Position numbers and translations under genes: made by a program
Assembly: GCA_022826645.1 (NCBI GenBank)
Contig: JAJDUM010000014.1
Coordinates: forward strand, 1 to 60,008
Direction: 5' to 3'
Source: Candidatus Poribacteria bacterium
GTDB taxonomy: Bacteria > Poribacteria > WGA-4E > PCPOR2b
DNA: 60,008 nucleotides
Shown here: in pieces, positions 26,052 to 34,319 of the stretch
Numbering within the stretch: the stretch's first letter is position 1
Layout of the letters: each line of letters begins with the position of its first letter
Notes under the pieces: generated by a model
Database searches by the model: none
Told to the model about the DNA's origin: nothing
What the model saw: the letters and a program-made list of their open reading frames with translations, nothing else

Positions 26052-27089
26052 ATGCCAGAGAGAAAAGTAGATCTGAGAAGCGATACAGTCACCCTGCCGA
26101 CGCAAGAGATGAAAGAAGCTATGATCGAGGCAGCCCTCGGAGATGACGGTTACGGCGAGGACGCCACCGTCAACAGGCTCCAGGAGTTGGCTGCAGAGAA
26201 ACTCGGCATGGAAGCGGGGCTTTATGTCCCCAGTGGGACAATGGGCAACGCCTGCGCGTTATTCGCGCACACCCGTTCAGGAGACGATGTGTTTTTCGAG
26301 GAACGCGCCCATCTGTTCGCCGGGGCGCGAGGCGAATTTGCTGTCCTCAACGGGGTCAGACCGCACCCGATGCAGGCGGAATTCGGAGTGATTCAACCTG
26401 AACAGTTGGAGGATGCAATCAGTTCGGAGGATGTTTCCCAACCGAGCCTGCTGTGTATTGAGAATTCCCACAACGGGAGCGGCGGATCGGCGTGGACACC
26501 TGCAGAGGCAGAATCGGTTTCCAAATCCGCCAAGGCACACGGATTAAAAGTCCACATGGATGGCGCTCGGATCTTTAATGCAGTCGTGGCGCACGGAGTA
26601 GATGCGAAGGATTATACCCAACACGTCGACTCGGCCATGTTCTGCGTGTCAAAAGGGCTGAGTGCGCCGGTGGGATCATTGCTGTGCGGCAGTCGCTCAT
26701 TCATCGATGAAGCCGATGCAGTGCGTAAACGCATGGGCGGTGGTATGCGGCAAGCTGGCATCATTGCGGCAGCGGGTATCGTCGCGCTGGAGAAGATGGT
26801 GGATCGGTTGGCGGAAGACCATGAAACTGCCCATCTGCTCTGTGCGGGATTGGAAGCTATCAAGGGGATAAAGATCCAACGACCTCCCACACCGACCAAC
26901 TTCGCTATGGTGAACGTCGAGGCATTGGGGTGGCGATCTGAATCGCTCATTGAGAAGTGGAAGACTTGCGGCATCCTTGCGAACCCGCGTCCCCCGGCCG
27001 GTGCGCGTCTGGTTGCCCATCGGCACATCACGCACGAAGATGTGGCGTATGTGGTGGAGGCCACACGCCAGTTGGTCGAGAGGGGATAG
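26052..27089 (+). CDS. ltaE: Low-specificity L-threonine aldolase
   Basis: 345 residues. A PLP-dependent aldolase splitting L-threonine/allo-threonine to glycine and acetaldehyde. Family marks: DLRSDTVTLPTQEMKEAM at the start, GDDGYGEDATVNRLQE, PSGTMGNACAL, HMDGARIFNA and the PLP lysine Lys201 in FCVSKGLSAPVGSLLCG. The C-terminal small domain ends normally. It begins 28 bp after the enolase-superfamily gene, and the MFS gene follows after 15 bp, so the three probably form one transcript. Confidence 0.92.
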   Translation: MPERKVDLRSDTVTLPTQEMKEAMIEAALGDDGYGEDATVNRLQELAAEKLGMEAGLYVPSGTMGNACALFAHTRSGDDVFFEERAHLFAGARGEFAVLNGVRPHPMQAEFGVIQPEQLEDAISSEDVSQPSLLCIENSHNGSGGSAWTPAEAESVSKSAKAHGLKVHMDGARIFNAVVAHGVDAKDYTQHVDSAMFCVSKGLSAPVGSLLCGSRSFIDEADAVRKRMGGGMRQAGIIAAAGIVALEKMVDRLAEDHETAHLLCAGLEAIKGIKIQRPPTPTNFAMVNVEALGWRSESLIEKWKTCGILANPRPPAGARLVAHRHITHEDVAYVVEATRQLVERG

Positions 27090-27104
27090 GCGACCGCCAA
27101 CAGC

Positions 27105-28346
27105 ATGAACAGAGCGACCCCTACCTATCTCCATGTGCTGCGCGATTTCAATCGCAATGTGCGTCTCTACCTCGTCACCACGATGCTAATTGGGCTCACT
27201 GTCGATGGCGGTGTCTATACCGTTTTGTTCAATCTGTACCTGCTCCGCTTGGGATATGGGCCGGAATTTGTCGGGTTGGTGAACGGGTCTGGGATGCTGG
27301 TCTTTGCCCTCTGTTGCTTGCCCGCCGGCACGCTCAGTGGACGCTGGGGCAATCGCCGCATGATGATCCTCGGGTTGACCCTCCTCACGATCGGCTGCGG
27401 ACTGCTGCCCTTCGCCGAACTACGCACAGGGAACTGGCAGGCTGGGTGGTTGTTTACAACCTGGTGCTTCGCTTTCGTCGGCTTCGCCATGTATTTTGTT
27501 AACACCGCACCGTTTGTAATGACGGTCACCCACCAGAGCGAGCGCAATCACGTCTTTTCCGTGCAAGCGGCAGTCTGGTCGCTGGCTGGATTTGCCGGGA
27601 GTTTGATTGGTGGATTCCTGCCGGGACTCTTTGCCGTACACCTCGGTGTTTCGCTCGACCAAGCGGCACCTTACCGATATTCGCTGTTAGTCGCGAGTCT
27701 ACTACTGATTCCATCGGTCCTTGCGATTGTAGGGACCCACGAAGGGCATACCCAACCAGCAAAAGAAAGAGAAGCTAAAGGGGAGGCATCGCCCCTACGA
27801 TTGATTGCATTCCTGACGCTGGTCCGACTCCTCGTGGTAACAGGCGTGGGCACACTCTTCACCTTCTTCAACGTCTACATGGATGCCGGCTTGCAGATCT
27901 CTACAGTTCAGATCGGCGTCCTATCCGCGGTCGGTAGGCTGCTCTCGATTCCAACAGCGCTGATTGTTCCCCTACTGACAGTACGCTGGGGCAGCGGTCG
28001 CACCGCTGCGTGGGCATCGCTGGGAACAGCTTTCAGTATGTTGCCGCTGGCTTTTATCCCTCACTGGGGTGCCGCCGGACTCGGTTATATTGGCACAATT
28101 GCACTCACTTCAATCCGGTATCCAGCTTTTTTGGTCTACACAATGGAGCGGGTATCACCGGGCTGGCGGGGGACGATGTCCGGTGCCGGCGAGATGGCTT
28201 CGGGATTGAGTTTCTCAGCCATGGCGTTGGGCGGTGGTTACATCATTGCGGCATTCGGCTACCGCAGTTTTTTCCTGACCGGCGCGAGTCTGACCGTCGT
28301 CGGCACACTCAGCTTCCTAATCCACCTCCGCCTACAGCGGCGGTAG
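27105..28346 (+). CDS. MFS transporter
   Basis: 413 residues with about twelve hydrophobic segments. The MFS loop 2-3 motif is seen as GRWGNRRMMILGLTLLTIGCG and a related motif in the second half near GRLLSIPTALIVPLL. The middle cytoplasmic loop (THEGHTQPAKEREAKGEASPL) is charged. It should move a small solute across the inner membrane by proton coupling. The gene is the last of the enolase-aldolase-MFS series, so it may import or export a related acid or amino acid. Confidence 0.85.
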   Translation: MNRATPTYLHVLRDFNRNVRLYLVTTMLIGLTVDGGVYTVLFNLYLLRLGYGPEFVGLVNGSGMLVFALCCLPAGTLSGRWGNRRMMILGLTLLTIGCGLLPFAELRTGNWQAGWLFTTWCFAFVGFAMYFVNTAPFVMTVTHQSERNHVFSVQAAVWSLAGFAGSLIGGFLPGLFAVHLGVSLDQAAPYRYSLLVASLLLIPSVLAIVGTHEGHTQPAKEREAKGEASPLRLIAFLTLVRLLVVTGVGTLFTFFNVYMDAGLQISTVQIGVLSAVGRLLSIPTALIVPLLTVRWGSGRTAAWASLGTAFSMLPLAFIPHWGAAGLGYIGTIALTSIRYPAFLVYTMERVSPGWRGTMSGAGEMASGLSFSAMALGGGYIIAAFGYRSFFLTGASLTVVGTLSFLIHLRLQRR

Positions 28347-28359
28347 TACACGGTTAGTA

Positions 28360-29139
28360 TTATTCGCCAGCGAGCCGATACATCTCCTGTATCACTTCAC
28401 GGATGTCTGGTGCATCAGCGAGATAGCGATCTGCTGCCTGCTCTCTGATGTCTTGGGGTATGCCGTGTAGTGCCTCGGCAATTGGACCAGCAATGGCAGC
28501 AAGGGTATCGGAATCGCCTCCCAAAGAGATGGCGTTGCGCACCGCATCTTCAAAACTATCTGATTCCAGCGCACATGTAATCGCCTGTGGCACCGTGTCT
28601 TGGCAGGTCTCATCGAAGAAGTAATTAGGACGAATCTCGTCCACCGTTCGGGTCAGGTCGTAACCATATTCGGCGGCGATAGTCTCACGGATGGACGTTA
28701 CATTCTCGCCTCGATATGCGAGCCAGATGGCGTGCGTTGTTGCGCTCGCGCCTTTCATACCTTCGGGATGATCGTGGGTGATAGCGGTTACCTTGTCAGC
28801 AGCGGCAAGCGCTGCATCCAAGTCGCTACGGTTTAGGAATGCCGCCGGTGAAACGCGCATCGCTGCACCGTTTCCGTAACTTCCGTAGGGTTCAGGCTCA
28901 TCGAAATAGATCCAATTTCCAAACATCCCACCGTAACCACGTCCCGGATAACGCCGACACCACGCCTGCATCGTCTCTGCGGGTGGAAGGTCGTGTAACA
29001 GAATATCAGCGACAGCCACAGTACAAACCGAATCATCTGTGAAATCGCAATGATGGCTAAAGAACGGAAAATCCTTAGTTTTGATTCGGTCCCACTCGTA
29101 GATAGAACCCACAATGTCACCGATAACTGCGCCTATCAT
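28360..29139 (-). CDS. ADP-ribosylglycohydrolase family protein
   Basis: 259 residues from ATG at 29139 (GGAGGAGAT immediately before). Signature elements of the DraG/ARH fold are the N-terminal MIGAVIGDIVGSIYEW, the metal-binding FTDDSVCTVAVA, and the C-terminal GGDSDTLAAIAGPIAEALHG with paired Asp residues. The enzymes remove ADP-ribose from proteins, nucleic acids or small molecules using two metal ions. Distance to the TIR-TPR gene (7 kb) is large, so no functional link is claimed. It is convergent with the MFS gene. Confidence 0.92.
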   Translation of the reverse strand: MIGAVIGDIVGSIYEWDRIKTKDFPFFSHHCDFTDDSVCTVAVADILLHDLPPAETMQAWCRRYPGRGYGGMFGNWIYFDEPEPYGSYGNGAAMRVSPAAFLNRSDLDAALAAADKVTAITHDHPEGMKGASATTHAIWLAYRGENVTSIRETIAAEYGYDLTRTVDEIRPNYFFDETCQDTVPQAITCALESDSFEDAVRNAISLGGDSDTLAAIAGPIAEALHGIPQDIREQAADRYLADAPDIREVIQEMYRLAGE

Positions 29140-29341
29140 ATCTCCTCCATGCAGCATGACACCCGTTAAAACGACTGGGGCAGATTAATCGAAAAGAAAA
29201 TTGATCTGTGGATTTTGCTAAAGCATACCACAATTTGACCGTCCGAGCAATCGCCCAGTCAGTGATAAGTGGATTTTTCTGTCTCCGTTTTGGGGGTTGT
29301 GGTATAATGATATATCTATCTCGGCGGTTTCAACAAACACC

Positions 29342-29574
29342 GTAGTACTCTGTCAGGCAAATTGTGATAAGCACCTTCATTGCAATGTCCGGTGCGGTTA
29401 CAAACCGCACCTACCTCAAATGGAAGGGACCGAGGCACGGCATTTTAGAAATGAATTGCAATGTCCGGTGCGGTTACAAACCGCACCTACCGGGCATGGG
29501 GAACAGAGAGAATTACCGATTTATGTTCTGAAACCTTATACAGGTTGTGCTACATTTTTCTGACAATGTAGTAG
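29342..29574 (+). mobile_element. MITE-like element, type A, copy 1 (233 bp)
   Basis: Begins GTAGTACTCTGTCAGGCAAAT and ends with an inverted version (ATTTTTCTGACAATGTAGTAG). It shares the words TGATAAGCACCTTCATTGC and GAATTACCGATTTATGTTCT with the copy at 45192-45372. Inside it carries two tandem hairpins GGTGCGGTTACAAACCGCACC (29391-29411 and 29468-29488) from a duplicated 36-bp segment. No open reading frame is present, as expected for a non-autonomous element. Confidence 0.65.
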
Positions 29575-29616
29575 TCTGTTGCCGAAATACGAATCTCAAC
29601 TGATTAAAAAGATCTA

Positions 29617-30408
29617 ATGCAAACTGTTCAAGTCGCCGATAGCATTACCAAACTCGGACCCGAGTTCCGGGGGACCGTGCTCGTGACTGGGTCCCATGGA
29701 GGCAGCTATTGCGGGTATCTGGCAGCACTCGCAGGCTTGCGCGGTGTGATTTTGAATGATGCGGGAGTTGGACTGGATGGCGCGGGTATCGGAGCACTCG
29801 AATACCTACAACGGTTAGGGATAGCAGCCGTAGCGGTTGCCCACACATCTGCGCGCATTGGCGATGGTGCTGATATGCTTGCGCGTGGGCAGATCAGCCA
29901 CTGTAACGCAACCGCCAGTGCCCTCGGCTGTGCGATAGGTCAGACCTGTCAAGAAGCGGCAGAAGCCATGCAGCGTGGCAAGATGTTTGAAGGCAACGCG
30001 CCGACCTACGAAGAGACGCGCAAGCTACTGCGTGAGGCACCGGTGCGGGTAATCGCCTGCGACTCCGCATCGCTCGTTAAACCTGACGATGACGACGCGA
30101 TTATCATCACAGGTTCGCACGGTGGAAGACTTGCAGGGCGCCCCGACTACGGGCTCGCTGTGCAGGCGCGAGGTGGGGTATTCAACGATGCCGGTGTGGG
30201 GATAGAGATGGCTGGAATTCAGCGTCTCGAAATCCTTGACAAGGCTGCAGTCCCAGCAGTCACAGTTGACGCCATGACCGCTCGCATCGGCGATGCACGC
30301 TCCGCATGGGAGAGTGGAATCATCTCACACATCAACACACATGCTGCCAAACGTGGCGTCACCGTAGGCATGACGGTGCCAACCTTTGTAGAATTACTCA
30401 CTTCGTAA
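29617..30408 (+). CDS. Unknown protein made of two homologous halves
   Basis: 263 residues, family not recognised. The N-terminal half (VLVTGSHGGSYCGYLA, GVILNDAGVGLDGAGIGALE, SARIGDGADMLARGQISHCN) is repeated in the C-terminal half (IIITGSHGGRLAGRPD, GVFNDAGVGIEMAGIQRLE, TARIGDARSAWESGIISHIN). Two TGSHGG loops and two NDAGVG loops are therefore present, as in a two-fold symmetric binding or catalytic protein. No signal peptide. It starts 20 bp before the ThDP-dependent enzyme gene on the same strand, so it is probably its operon partner. Function is not known. Confidence 0.6.
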   Translation: MQTVQVADSITKLGPEFRGTVLVTGSHGGSYCGYLAALAGLRGVILNDAGVGLDGAGIGALEYLQRLGIAAVAVAHTSARIGDGADMLARGQISHCNATASALGCAIGQTCQEAAEAMQRGKMFEGNAPTYEETRKLLREAPVRVIACDSASLVKPDDDDAIIITGSHGGRLAGRPDYGLAVQARGGVFNDAGVGIEMAGIQRLEILDKAAVPAVTVDAMTARIGDARSAWESGIISHINTHAAKRGVTVGMTVPTFVELLTS

Positions 30409-30428
30409 CTGCGGGGGTGGAGGAATTG

Positions 30429-32159
30429 ATGTCTTCATTTCGACAGATGAACGGCGGACAAGCACTCGCCGAAATGCTCAAAATACACGACCCTGCTCCA
30501 ATGTTCGGTATGGCTGGATTTCAGCTACTGCCCTTCTACGACGCCGTTCGCGAGTTAGGGCTCAGCCATACACTTATCAACGATGAGCGGTGCGGTGTGT
30601 TCGCCGCTGACGCATGGGCGCGGGTCACAGGACGTCCCGGTATCTGCGACGCCACGCTCGGTCCCGGAGCCACAAATTTAGTCACCGGGCTTGTCGAATC
30701 GCTGAACGCAGGGGTACCTCTCGTTGTCATCGTTGGTAATAGCAATCGTGCACATTCTTGGAAAAACATGACGCAAGAGGCACGGCAATCGGAAATTCTT
30801 GCCCCATCGGTCAAGGCGTTGATCCGGATCGAAGATGGACTTCGCATCCCCGAACTGGTACGACGCGCCTACGCCATCGCCACCTCCGGACGACCCGGGC
30901 CCGTCGTTCTCGATGTCCCCGAAGATATAGCACACGGAGAATGTGACTACCCAAGTGACGAGTTCTACGCCGATCCCGATACCCTCTGCATCCCAGCCCA
31001 GCGTCCTCGTCCGGGGCGTGAAGCCGTTGCACGAGCTGCAACACTGTTCCGCCGCTCCGAGCGACCGATTATACTCGCCGGGGGCGGTATCCATCTCTCG
31101 GGTGCCTATGAAGCGTTACTCAAGTTCGCCGAAGATTTCAGTGTTCCGGTCGCACAGACATTGAGCGGGAAGGGTGCTATTCCGTGCACCCATCCACTGA
31201 GTGTAGGCTTATTCGGTCGGTGGTCACGGATCGCCAATGACCTAATTGAAACCTCAGATTGCATCCTCGCAATCGGCTGCAAGATGGGCGAGATCGCCAC
31301 CAAACGCTACGCGCTGATGCCGAAAGGGGTTCCGTTGATCCATCTCGATATTGTAGCGGAAGAGATTGGGCGCACGACACCCACGGAAGTCGCGCTCTGG
31401 GGCGATGCCGCTGAGGGGTTGATCGACCTCCACGCCAGTCTATCTGACGACACCGAAGCCTTACAGGCACAACGCGCAGCCTATTTAGCGGAAATAGCAG
31501 AGCGGCTGGCCGCTTGGCGGGTAGAAGCGGAACCCCGCTACGCCGCCGAGGAGCGTCCGATTCACATGGCGCGACTGGTTCGCGAACTGCAAGGTGTTAT
31601 GCCCGACGATGGAATTCTCGTTGTTGACGGTGGGTTTGCCGCCCATTGGACCGGGCTGCTCTACGATTCAAATCGCGCGGGGCGTTCCTACATCGCAAAT
31701 CGTGGGTTTGCGTCCATCGGCTACGGTCTGCCGGGAACCATGGGTGCACAACTCGCGGCACCAGATTCACCCGTGGTCGGGCTCACCGGCGATGCCGGAT
31801 TCAACATGGTACTCGGAGAGCTCGAGACAGCGCGACGCTTGGGACTCGGCTTCACCCTCGCTATCGTGAATAACGCTGCCTCCGGCTACGTTAAGGCACT
31901 TCAGCACAGCCTGTACGGCGGACGCTATCAATCGAGCGACCTGAGTGAAACCCATTATGCGAACGTCGCACGCGAGCTTGGGTGCCACGGTATTCGCGTA
32001 TCGGAACCCTCCAAACTGAGGGCAGCGTTCGCCGAAGGCATCGCTGCGCGCGATATACCTACCATCATCGATGTGATTGTGACCCGGGATCCGGCGAAAA
32101 TGTTGCCCGGCGTCGATAGCCGCACCGCACCGGTACAAAAGGGCGACAGACCCGCATAG
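30429..32159 (+). CDS. Thiamine-diphosphate-dependent enzyme (acetolactate synthase-like)
   Basis: 576 residues from ATG at 30429 (GGAGG five bases before). It has the three-domain layout of the acetolactate synthase/benzoylformate decarboxylase superfamily. Seen are the catalytic Glu53 in LINDERCGVFAADAWARVTG, the central domain from about residue 200, and the ThDP/Mg motif GDAGFNMVLGELETARRL followed by LAIVNN. Family members decarboxylate or carboligate 2-oxo acids, or handle oxalyl-CoA or sulfoacetaldehyde. The true substrate is unclear. The gene is flanked by a two-half unknown protein (20 bp upstream) and a membrane protein (13 bp downstream). Confidence 0.88.
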   Translation: MSSFRQMNGGQALAEMLKIHDPAPMFGMAGFQLLPFYDAVRELGLSHTLINDERCGVFAADAWARVTGRPGICDATLGPGATNLVTGLVESLNAGVPLVVIVGNSNRAHSWKNMTQEARQSEILAPSVKALIRIEDGLRIPELVRRAYAIATSGRPGPVVLDVPEDIAHGECDYPSDEFYADPDTLCIPAQRPRPGREAVARAATLFRRSERPIILAGGGIHLSGAYEALLKFAEDFSVPVAQTLSGKGAIPCTHPLSVGLFGRWSRIANDLIETSDCILAIGCKMGEIATKRYALMPKGVPLIHLDIVAEEIGRTTPTEVALWGDAAEGLIDLHASLSDDTEALQAQRAAYLAEIAERLAAWRVEAEPRYAAEERPIHMARLVRELQGVMPDDGILVVDGGFAAHWTGLLYDSNRAGRSYIANRGFASIGYGLPGTMGAQLAAPDSPVVGLTGDAGFNMVLGELETARRLGLGFTLAIVNNAASGYVKALQHSLYGGRYQSSDLSETHYANVARELGCHGIRVSEPSKLRAAFAEGIAARDIPTIIDVIVTRDPAKMLPGVDSRTAPVQKGDRPA

Positions 32160-32172
32160 TGGGAGGACTAAT

Positions 32173-32715
32173 ATGCAGACAATGGGCAGATTGCTAATTA
32201 CTTTGGTAGCCCCGGTATTTGTTGTAGTGGGACTACACTGCGGCATCGTCATGCCGGACATTGACCAACGGACCAATCTGCTACTCCACCGCTCGATCAT
32301 CACACACAGCCCGCTCATCCCGCTTATACTGCTGTTACTAGCGGTAAGGATCGGTTTTGGATTACACGCCTTTGCGATAGGCGTCAGCATCGGGTTCGCC
32401 GTCCACCACGCCTTCGACCTCTTTCCAGCAGGGTGGGCAGGTTACGCGCTCATTAGCATCCCTTTCTATGGATGGACACCGTGGCTATTTTCATGGATAT
32501 GGATTGCGTTTACTACGCTTATCTGTGCGTATCTTGCGGCTCGGTTAGTGCAAGGACGGTTGGATAGGTTGTGGTATCTGCTCGGATTTATCTATATTTT
32601 TATATTGACCGTACCAAAAGAAGGTGCCTGGTTCGGTCCTGTCGTTGCGCTCGTGGTTACTGTTATTGTGCTAGCGCGTACGGTGCTATTTCGACGGGCA
32701 AAGGCTGAAGCTTGA
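32173..32715 (+). CDS. Small integral membrane protein, possibly YdjM-like
   Basis: 180 residues with about five hydrophobic segments. The motif PDIDQRTNLLLHRSIITHS resembles the PDiDH...hRgxTHS pattern of the YdjM/DUF457 membrane-bound metal-dependent hydrolases, in which His and Asp residues coordinate metal. Another His cluster is AVHHAFDLFPAG. It starts 13 bp after the ThDP enzyme, so it is likely co-transcribed. The distance to known members is large and the hydrolase idea is tentative. The 3' end of the gene is duplicated downstream (see the 42-bp repeat). Confidence 0.5.
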   Translation: MQTMGRLLITLVAPVFVVVGLHCGIVMPDIDQRTNLLLHRSIITHSPLIPLILLLLAVRIGFGLHAFAIGVSIGFAVHHAFDLFPAGWAGYALISIPFYGWTPWLFSWIWIAFTTLICAYLAARLVQGRLDRLWYLLGFIYIFILTVPKEGAWFGPVVALVVTVIVLARTVLFRRAKAEA

Positions 32716-32797
32716 GGCAATAAAGTAGTAGGCACACGCCGTGTACCGTCACACAGTGCTACTTCGACGAGCAAAGGCTGAAACTTGAAGCAATAGA
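32683..32797 (+). repeat. 42-bp direct repeat flanking a short hairpin
   Basis: 32683-32724 (end of the membrane-protein gene, containing TTCGACGGGCAAAGGCTGAA) is repeated with few changes at 32756-32797. Between them sits about 31 bp with GTAGTAGGCACACGCCGTGTACC, the same scaffold as at 24596. This looks like a small insertion that duplicated its target. Confidence 0.7.
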
Positions 32798-32821
32798 CGA
32801 GATTTTTGGGAGGGAATAAAC

Positions 32822-33814
32822 ATGACGCTCACAACAGAGAAACAGCCCCGATTTCATCGGGATTCAAAGCAACTTGAGATGCTCCGCTCGATGCAGACCA
32901 TCCGTCGCTTCGAGGAGCGTGCATCGGACGACTATCAGGCAGGTGCCATCTACGGCGTTGTGCACTGCTACATCGGTGAGGAAGCTGTCGCCGTGGGAGT
33001 GTGCGCGGCGTTGAACAGAGACGATCAGATCATCAGCACCCACCGCGGTCACGGACACTGTCTCGCCAAGGGCGCCGATCTGAACCGGATGATGGCTGAA
33101 CTGTACGGCAGACAAACCGGCTACTGCAAAGGCAAAGGCGGTTCCATGCACATCGCCGATTTCAGCATCGGTATGTTGGGCGCTAACGGTATCGTCGCCG
33201 GCGGTATTCCGATCGTAACCGGTGCAGGTCTGGCTGCCCAACTTGAAGGCAAGGGACGTGTCGCCGTATCCTTCTTTGGGGACGGTGCCTCAAATGCAGG
33301 TCCCTTCCACGAATCGATCAACATCGCCGCCACGTGGAAGCTGCCGATGCTCTACGTCTGCGAGAACAATCTCTATTCCGCCGGCACCATCGCAGCAGAC
33401 ACCTTAGCTCTCAGCGACGTGGCAGCCCGTGCCGCTGGCTACGGTATTCCGGGGGTGGTTGTCGATGGCAACGATGTGATGGCAGTTTATGAAGCCGCCG
33501 AAGCCGCGGTCAGTCGTGCGCGTGCGGGTCAAGGGCCCACCCTCATCGAATGCAAAACCTATCGTTGGCGCGGCCATACGGAAAGACCGGGGCAAGAGGA
33601 CCCACGTCCGAAGGAAGAGATCGAAGAATGGCGGCAGCGAGACCCGATCAACCGCTTTGCCACAAACCTGATAGATCAAGGGCTTCTGACCGAGGATGCG
33701 TGGCAAAAAATGGACGCTGAAATCCTCGCAGCAATTGAGGACGCGGTCAAATTTTCTGAGGAAAGCCCATTTCCGGAGCCGGAAGCCGCGGTCGAAGACA
33801 TCTTCGCTGACTAA
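32822..33814 (+). CDS. 2-oxoacid (pyruvate/acetoin) dehydrogenase E1 alpha subunit
   Basis: 330 residues. ThDP-dependent decarboxylating subunit. The ThDP/Mg2+ motif is SFFGDGASNAGPFHESI to YVCENN (residues about 156-185), and typical segments are RRFEERASDDYQAGAIYG, STHRGHGHCLAKGADL and CKGKGGSMHIADF. GHTERPG near residue 253 is the phosphorylation-loop region. The ribosome binding site GGGAGGGAA precedes the ATG. The E1 beta gene follows after a small DCC-family gene. In closest relatives (acetoin dehydrogenase or pyruvate dehydrogenase type) E2 and E3 are next, but they are absent here. Confidence 0.92.
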   Translation: MTLTTEKQPRFHRDSKQLEMLRSMQTIRRFEERASDDYQAGAIYGVVHCYIGEEAVAVGVCAALNRDDQIISTHRGHGHCLAKGADLNRMMAELYGRQTGYCKGKGGSMHIADFSIGMLGANGIVAGGIPIVTGAGLAAQLEGKGRVAVSFFGDGASNAGPFHESINIAATWKLPMLYVCENNLYSAGTIAADTLALSDVAARAAGYGIPGVVVDGNDVMAVYEAAEAAVSRARAGQGPTLIECKTYRWRGHTERPGQEDPRPKEEIEEWRQRDPINRFATNLIDQGLLTEDAWQKMDAEILAAIEDAVKFSEESPFPEPEAAVEDIFAD

Positions 33815-33847
33815 CAAGCCACCTTTTTAGATCTCACGCACCTTGAC

Positions 33848-34276
33848 ATGAATCCAGGGATAGATAAAACAGCAAAGACGCAGGACACGCCTATCATCTT
33901 TTTTGACGGCGTGTGCGGTATGTGTAACCGATTCGTGGATCTGATCCTGAGGATTGACAGCAGAGGGGTCTTCAGGTTCGCACCAATTCAAGGTGAAACT
34001 GCCGAACAACTGTTACCGCCACTCTCCGAGGCACCGCAAGAGTGGTCTATGTTCTATTTAGACGAGCGGGGACTTCGCGAGGAATCAGATGCTTTTCTGG
34101 AGGTATATCGACGTTTGGGAGGGAGGTGGGGGTGCTTGAGCCTGCTACGCCTTGTCCCGCGAGGTATCCGGGATTTCATCTATCGCACCGTCGCCCGAAA
34201 TCGATACCGATGGTTCGGGCAGAGGGATGCGTGCCGGATTCCGAGTCCCGACGAGCAACGTCGCTTTCTTCCATAA
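33848..34276 (+). CDS. DCC-family thiol-disulfide oxidoreductase (DUF393)
   Basis: 142 residues. The N-terminus IIFFDGVCGMCNRFVDLIL holds the family DxxCxxC motif (Asp20, Cys23, Cys26). Later motifs are FRFAPIQGETAEQLL and YLDERGLREESDAFLEVYRRLGG. These small thioredoxin-like proteins are thought to act as thiol oxidoreductases; a precise role is unknown. The gene is inserted between the E1 alpha and E1 beta genes (33 bp after alpha). Its 3' end is separated from E1 beta by about 43 bp. Confidence 0.85.
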   Translation: MNPGIDKTAKTQDTPIIFFDGVCGMCNRFVDLILRIDSRGVFRFAPIQGETAEQLLPPLSEAPQEWSMFYLDERGLREESDAFLEVYRRLGGRWGCLSLLRLVPRGIRDFIYRTVARNRYRWFGQRDACRIPSPDEQRRFLP

Positions 34277-34319
34277 AATCTTTTCGTTCCTGATCGGAAA
34301 ATTACGGGGGCAACCTACT

